From Ruminococcaceae bacterium UBA5396 (GTDB taxonomy: Bacteria > Bacillota > Clostridia > Oscillospirales > Acutalibacteraceae): DNA of 17,773 bases. Position 1 is the first letter of the stretch; the number at the start of each line of letters is the position of its first letter. The position numbers and the translations under genes were made by a program. A model generated the notes under the pieces. The model was given only the letters and a program-made list of their open reading frames with translations, was not told the DNA's origin and searched no databases. The stretch covers positions 1 to 17,773 of the forward strand of contig DHOG01000092.1 of the NCBI GenBank assembly GCA_002410715.1. The letters run 5' to 3'. Shown here piece by piece: positions 14,404 to 17,773 of this stretch.

Positions 14404-15858
14404 ATGTCCATATTTTTTGATGAAAGAAAGGTTTATAGAAATCTTGTGAACGGGGAATGGGTATTATCCGGCTCGGGGAGAACCATCGACATTATTTCTC
14501 CGGTTGACGGGTCCCTTGTCGGATCGGTTCAGGCGGTCACATGGCAAGAGGTAGACAGAACCATTGAGGTATCCAAAAGCAATTTGAGCGAATGGGCGGA
14601 AATACCGATTTATGAAAAGGCGAATATCCTTTATAAGGCAGCGGCGTTGCTTGAGGAACGGGCGGATGAAATATCCGATGTACTTGTGATGGAAATCGCC
14701 AAAGATAAAAAATCGGCTGTGTCGGAAATTAAAAGAACGTCCGATTTTCTGCGGTTTACGGCCGACACAGGCAAAAGCATGGAGGGGCTTGCCATCGGAG
14801 GAGAAAACTTTCCCGGCGGCTCGCGAAACAAAATCTCATTTGTAAGAAAAGTGCCGCTGGGCACAGTCCTTGCAATATCGCCCTTTAATTATCCCGTCAA
14901 TCTTTCTGCTTCTAAAATCGGACCGGCTTTGATGGGAGGGAACTCTGTGATTTTAAAGCCAGCGACGCAGGGAGCAGTCAGCGCACTGCATTTGGTAAAA
15001 GCCATAAATGATGCCGGGCTGCCAAAGGGAATCCTGAATACTGTAACCGGAAGGGGAAGTGAAATCGGGGATTATATTGTAGAGCATGAGGGCATCAACT
15101 TCGTCAATTTTACCGGAAGTACCGAGGTGGGAAAACATATATCCGACCTGGTTTGCATGACTCCGCTGATGTTGGAGCTAGGCGGAAAGGACGCCGCCAT
15201 TGTTTTGGCGGATGCCGACATGGAATTTGCGGCCGACAATATTGTAGACGGGGCGTTTGCATTTTCGGGACAGCGCTGTACTGCGGTCAAGAGGATCCTC
15301 ACCACGGATGAGGTTGCAGACAGATTGATTCCGATGTTGCGGGAGAGGATTGAGAAGCTGAAAGTCGGCGATCCCAGGGTGAATGCCGTAATTGTACCTT
15401 TGATTGACGGCAAATCGGCAGACTATGCCCAATACCTAATTGAGGATGCCATAAGCAAGGGGGCAAAGCTGATTACCGGAAACAGGAGAGCCGGCAATTT
15501 GATTGATCCCACGCTGCTTGATTGTGTAACAGTTGATATGGAAATTGCATGGAAGGAGCCCTTTGCGCCATTACTTCCGGTACTGCGTGTCAGAGATATT
15601 GACCAGGCGATCGAAGTTGCGAATAAATCCGAATACGGTCTGCAATCGTCGGTATTTACAAACAGCATCAACCATGCTTTCTATATTGCCGATAGGCTGG
15701 AGGTGGGTACGGTGCAGATTAACAACAAGACCGAGCGCGGACCCGATCATTTTCCTTTTCTCGGCATAAAGGCTTCGGGAATGGGAACACAGGGAATACG
15801 GTACTCAATTGACGCAATGACACGTCCCAAAGCCATCACCATCAACTTAAAATCATGA
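14404..15858 (+). CDS. gapN: NADP-dependent non-phosphorylating glyceraldehyde-3-phosphate dehydrogenase
   Basis: GapN oxidises glyceraldehyde-3-phosphate directly to 3-phosphoglycerate and yields NADPH, bypassing the ATP-forming GapA-Pgk steps; it is cytosolic. The 484-residue protein is an aldehyde dehydrogenase with the family landmarks AISPFNYPVNLSASKIGPAL, FTGSTEVGKHI, LELGGKD with Glu258 and SGQRCTAVKR with the catalytic Cys292. The 34-residue gap between these two equals that in streptococcal GapN. GapN-typical stretches ITGRGSEIGDYIVEH (here VTGRGSEIGDYIVEH) and VGTVQINNKTERGPDHFPFLG separate it from general ALDHs. The ATG at 14404 lies behind AAAGGTGG; the upstream ATG at 14344 adds a non-family hydrophobic stretch and has no site. 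It has its own CRP/FNR-like promoter and a strong terminator. Confidence 0.95.
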   Translation: MSIFFDERKVYRNLVNGEWVLSGSGRTIDIISPVDGSLVGSVQAVTWQEVDRTIEVSKSNLSEWAEIPIYEKANILYKAAALLEERADEISDVLVMEIAKDKKSAVSEIKRTSDFLRFTADTGKSMEGLAIGGENFPGGSRNKISFVRKVPLGTVLAISPFNYPVNLSASKIGPALMGGNSVILKPATQGAVSALHLVKAINDAGLPKGILNTVTGRGSEIGDYIVEHEGINFVNFTGSTEVGKHISDLVCMTPLMLELGGKDAAIVLADADMEFAADNIVDGAFAFSGQRCTAVKRILTTDEVADRLIPMLRERIEKLKVGDPRVNAVIVPLIDGKSADYAQYLIEDAISKGAKLITGNRRAGNLIDPTLLDCVTVDMEIAWKEPFAPLLPVLRVRDIDQAIEVANKSEYGLQSSVFTNSINHAFYIADRLEVGTVQINNKTERGPDHFPFLGIKASGMGTQGIRYSIDAMTRPKAITINLKS

Positions 15859-15873
15859 TGAATCTATGGCTTC

Positions 15874-15916
15874 ACAAAATCAAAACCACGCATTGGAAGC
15901 GTGGTTTTGATTTTGT
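15874..15916. terminator. Bidirectional intrinsic terminator between gapN and the HAAS membrane gene
   Basis: A perfect 18-bp stem pairs 15874-15891 with 15899-15916 around a 7-nt loop. The outer part is A-rich on one arm and T-rich on the other, so either strand ends in a T-rich tract. It serves the convergent genes on both sides. Confidence 0.9.
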
Positions 15917-15938
15917 ATGAATGATTCAGGTGTGAAAG

Positions 15939-16934
15939 TTAGTTTTTATGGATGTTTCGGAAGCTGCTGACTGTATCCCAGATGCAGAATGTCAGGATAA
16001 AAATCATGATACCCCAAATGCTCCATCGCCATATTTTTGCAAAGACATCCTGGGATAGATCCACTGTTTTCATAAAAGTGATTTTAAATGCGTTGCTAAA
16101 AATCCTGCTGTTAAACAGCATTGAACCCGCCAATGCAGCAATGCAGAAATTGTGCACAGTTTTGACGGCCGCCAGCGTTACATTCCATTTGCCGAAAACC
16201 AGCATCAACACTGCGGATGAAATTCCGATGGCCGATGTTAGCAGAATAAAAGGAATATAATTGGCAAGTATGTCAACATTAAACAGAGGCTCTATAACCC
16301 AAAGACCATTAGATTTTGAATACCATGCAAAAAGCTCCGGAAAAAAGCAAATGATTCCGGTAAAAACGACTGTAAAAAAAATTAATATAACCGAATCTGC
16401 CTTTGAAATCTGATTGGTTCGAGGTTGCTGCGGCTCTAAAAGGTCGCTAACCGTCCAATCCTTGCCGGTATATGGCCACTTTATTTTATGTGCAGCACCG
16501 GATCGTTCTAAAATTACAAAAATTACGGTTACCCATGCAAACACCTGAAATGCCGCCTCAATTGCAATCACGATGGTTTGTATTAAAACATGCAGCAGTA
16601 CCTCCCCTGGGGACTTGAGGGAGGAATCGGTGGCTGCAATTACAAAGGCTGCAATCGGAACACAGCTTGCCACAATAATGTACACCAGCTTCAGAACAAA
16701 GCAGTAATTGCCGTATAACGAGGGGCCGATTAAATATCGCTTGCCTTCGCGGTATTTACCTGCCAAATCGACTGGATTGCCTAACTGGTACAAAACCTTT
16801 TCAATATCATTATCGGTGTAATCCTCAGGCAGCATATCCAAAATGTTGGATCGAAGTTCCTTTTCAACCTCGGTTACAGATGTTTCCGGCAGATGTTTTG
16901 TGACGGTGTAGATATACTTATCAATCAAAGTCAT
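15939..16934 (-). CDS. HAAS-domain membrane protein partnered with PadR
   Basis: The 331-residue protein starts with a soluble helical region (about 1-65, IDKYIYTVTKHLPETSVTEVEKELRSNI and VLYQLGNPVDLAGKYREG) typical of the HAAS/DUF1700 domain, which is often encoded next to PadR-family regulators. About six membrane helices follow, near residues 78-101, 113-143, 180-202, 223-247, 258-276 and 302-322. No enzyme or transporter motif is visible. Its ATG overlaps the PadR stop codon by four bases (ATGA), and a GGAGGAGCGGAG ribosome site lies inside the end of the PadR gene, so the two are translationally coupled. The likely role is as a membrane partner or target controlled by the PadR protein, perhaps in envelope stress or signalling; the substrate or signal is unknown. 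Confidence 0.85.
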   Translation of the reverse strand: MTLIDKYIYTVTKHLPETSVTEVEKELRSNILDMLPEDYTDNDIEKVLYQLGNPVDLAGKYREGKRYLIGPSLYGNYCFVLKLVYIIVASCVPIAAFVIAATDSSLKSPGEVLLHVLIQTIVIAIEAAFQVFAWVTVIFVILERSGAAHKIKWPYTGKDWTVSDLLEPQQPRTNQISKADSVILIFFTVVFTGIICFFPELFAWYSKSNGLWVIEPLFNVDILANYIPFILLTSAIGISSAVLMLVFGKWNVTLAAVKTVHNFCIAALAGSMLFNSRIFSNAFKITFMKTVDLSQDVFAKIWRWSIWGIMIFILTFCIWDTVSSFRNIHKN

Positions 16935-17281
16935 TGCTCCGCTCCTCCAATCAAATTCATCATGTTATCAACCTGCAGCTGCCAACTTGCTTTGAGGCTG
17001 TGATATAGTTTTTTTCCGGTTTCGCTGAGGGAATAGTATTTTCGCGGGCGGCTTTCCGATGTGTCCCATTCACTTTCAAGAATGTTTTGCTTTTCCAGCC
17101 TGCGAAGTAATGGGTAAAGGGTTCCTGCTTCGATATCCACCTGTTTGTCAATCAGGGTTTGCAACAGGGAATATCCATATTGGGGAGATTCAAGCTGGCT
17201 TAAAATAGCCAGTGTTAAAACACCTCTTTTTAATTCCACCTCAAAAATAGAGATTAATTCTTCAAATTCAGACAATGCCAT
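16931..17281 (-). CDS. PadR family transcriptional regulator
   Basis: This small protein (116 residues from the ATG at 17281) has the PadR winged-helix fold: RGVLTLAILSQLESPQYGYSLLQTL (helices 1-2), then VDIEAGTLYPLLRRLEKQNILESEW, the recognition-helix signature, and the wing RPRKYYSLSETGKKLY. PadR proteins usually repress their own operon and release DNA on binding a small ligand. Start choice is uncertain. AGAGGTGAT is best spaced for a TTG at 17275, while the ATG at 17281 lies within that ribosome-binding segment. It is the first gene of a two-gene operon with the HAAS membrane protein, behind a near-consensus promoter where autorepression would be expected. Confidence 0.93.
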   Translation of the reverse strand: MALSEFEELISIFEVELKRGVLTLAILSQLESPQYGYSLLQTLIDKQVDIEAGTLYPLLRRLEKQNILESEWDTSESRPRKYYSLSETGKKLYHSLKASWQLQVDNMMNLIGGAEQ

Positions 17282-17294
17282 CACCTCTGTTCCT

Positions 17295-17324
17295 ATTATA
17301 TTGTATGACGCACACTATTGTCAA
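17295..17324 (-). promoter_or_regulatory. Sigma-A promoter for the padR operon
   Basis: On the minus strand TTGACA (17324-17319) and TATAAT (17300-17295) are both perfect and 18 nt apart. The -35 is embedded in the small palindrome TATTGTCAATA (17316-17326). A PadR operator probably overlaps this region but no clear ATGT-N8-ACAT box is seen. Confidence 0.78.
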
Positions 17325-17359
17325 TACTAAATTAATAAAATATAACAATATAATCTAAA

Positions 17360-17391
17360 ATAAGCTGTAGGGAATTGACCCCACAGCTTAT
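17360..17391 (-). terminator. Intrinsic terminator of the alkylation repair gene
   Basis: ATAAGCTGT and ACAGCTTAT form a 9-bp stem extended by GGG/CCC across one mismatch. Read on the minus strand it is followed by TTTTAGATT. It lies about 35 nt after the end of the gene at 17427. Confidence 0.75.
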
Positions 17392-17426
17392 AAGACAATT
17401 ATTATACCAAGTCAAGCCCGTCCGCG

Positions 17427-17773
17427 TCACTGTCGGGCTATCTTTAATGTTCGCAAGAATACTTTTTGCTGATCCGTGATCCGGTAGCTTTCAATCGCTT
17501 TCTGTATGGTCTTATTATGCGTCCAAGCCCCCAAACATCCAAGCTGAATGTAGGGAAGTGCCGTGTCGTATTGCTTGGCAAGCGCCGTGGCGAAGTACCA
17601 TGCGATCATCATGTTGACATAGTATTCCTGTGATTTTACTCCGGCGACAAGCGCCAAATACTCGGGTTTAAACTGCTCGTCCAAATAAAAGCACATCAGC
17701 ATTTTGATCCCAAATCGAATGGTGTATGTATGGTCAGATTGCAGCCATTCCCTGATCTTTTCCAGCAGTTCCG
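17427..17773 (-). CDS. DNA alkylation repair protein (AlkD-like), C-terminal part
   Basis: The reading frame is open to the window edge, so the 5' part of the gene is missing; about 115 residues are visible. They read through a methionine at 17702 that could be mistaken for a start: the residues before it (ELLEKIREWLQSDHTYTIRFGIK) continue the family sequence. The rest, MLMCFYLDEQF, YYVNMMIAWYFATALAKQYD, LGAWTHNKTIQKAIESYRI and the final lysine-rich turn, is the C-terminal end of the HEAT-like DNA alkylation repair family. AlkD relatives are DNA glycosylases that remove N3- and N7-alkylated purines without base flipping. The catalytic residues cannot be judged fully from this fragment. Confidence 0.88.
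   Translation of the reverse strand, partial: ELLEKIREWLQSDHTYTIRFGIKMLMCFYLDEQFKPEYLALVAGVKSQEYYVNMMIAWYFATALAKQYDTALPYIQLGCLGAWTHNKTIQKAIESYRITDQQKVFLRTLKIARQ

Noticed and set aside
16600..16630. CTCCC/GAGGGAGG stretch resembling a family C repeat inside the HAAS membrane gene
   Set aside because: It lies within an intact coding frame and covers only a short match, so it is probably coincidental.
1..17773. tRNA, rRNA, CRISPR arrays, transposases, phage genes or toxin-antitoxin pairs
   Set aside because: None were seen: no regularly spaced repeats, no cloverleaf with a CCA-type end, and no frame with a transposase or integrase signature.

Overview
The window is about 17.8 kb of chromosome that looks like a spore-forming, anaerobic member of the Clostridia, probably Oscillospiraceae/Ruminococcaceae-like. 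The reasons are a SpoIID homologue with a sigma-E-like promoter, Firmicute-type RNase Y next to YmdB, the Asp23-DAK2 (YloU-YloV) pair, GapN, strong GGAGG ribosome sites with some GTG/TTG starts, and scattered 'GGCTCCCTC...GAGGGAG' intergenic palindromes of the kind common in gut Firmicutes. I place it from gene content only, not from a phylogeny.

Layout. 1-374: non-coding, with a copy of a dispersed repeat (family A) and a strong terminator. 375-2835 (minus): an unrecognised eight-helix membrane protein and, upstream of it, citrate synthase. 3121-4119 (plus): SpoIID. 4205-4768 (minus): FolE, GTP cyclohydrolase I. 4769-5215: divergent folE/rny control region with two look-alike promoters and a structured rny leader. 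5216-6784: RNase Y. 6785-7356: second family A copy. 7357-8127: YmdB phosphodiesterase. 8392-9891: solitary peptide/nickel-type substrate-binding lipoprotein. 9945-12018: Asp23-family protein and a FakA/YloV-like DAK2 protein, read from a promoter inside the end of the lipoprotein gene. 12373-14214: UvrC. 14404-15858: GapN behind a CRP/FNR-type box. 15939-17281 (minus): PadR regulator plus HAAS-type membrane protein with overlapping start and stop. 17427-17773 (minus): 3' part of a DNA alkylation repair (AlkD-like) gene cut by the window edge.

Most genes are housekeeping: RNA turnover and nucleotide signalling (rny, ymdB), nucleotide excision repair (uvrC), alkylation repair, pterin/folate entry (folE), central carbon (citrate synthase, gapN), envelope/lipid (asp23, fakA-like) and sporulation (spoIID). 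I see no defence island, phage, CRISPR, toxin or biosynthetic cluster, and no clearly new multi-gene system. The parts that deserve a second look are non-coding: two dispersed repeat families whose paired copies are each about 91% identical without gaps over the measured stretch (98 nt and 64 nt), a 14-base sequence shared by the folE and rny promoters, a set of mutually exclusive hairpins in the rny leader, and a consensus CRP/FNR-type palindrome at the class II activator distance from the gapN -10 box.
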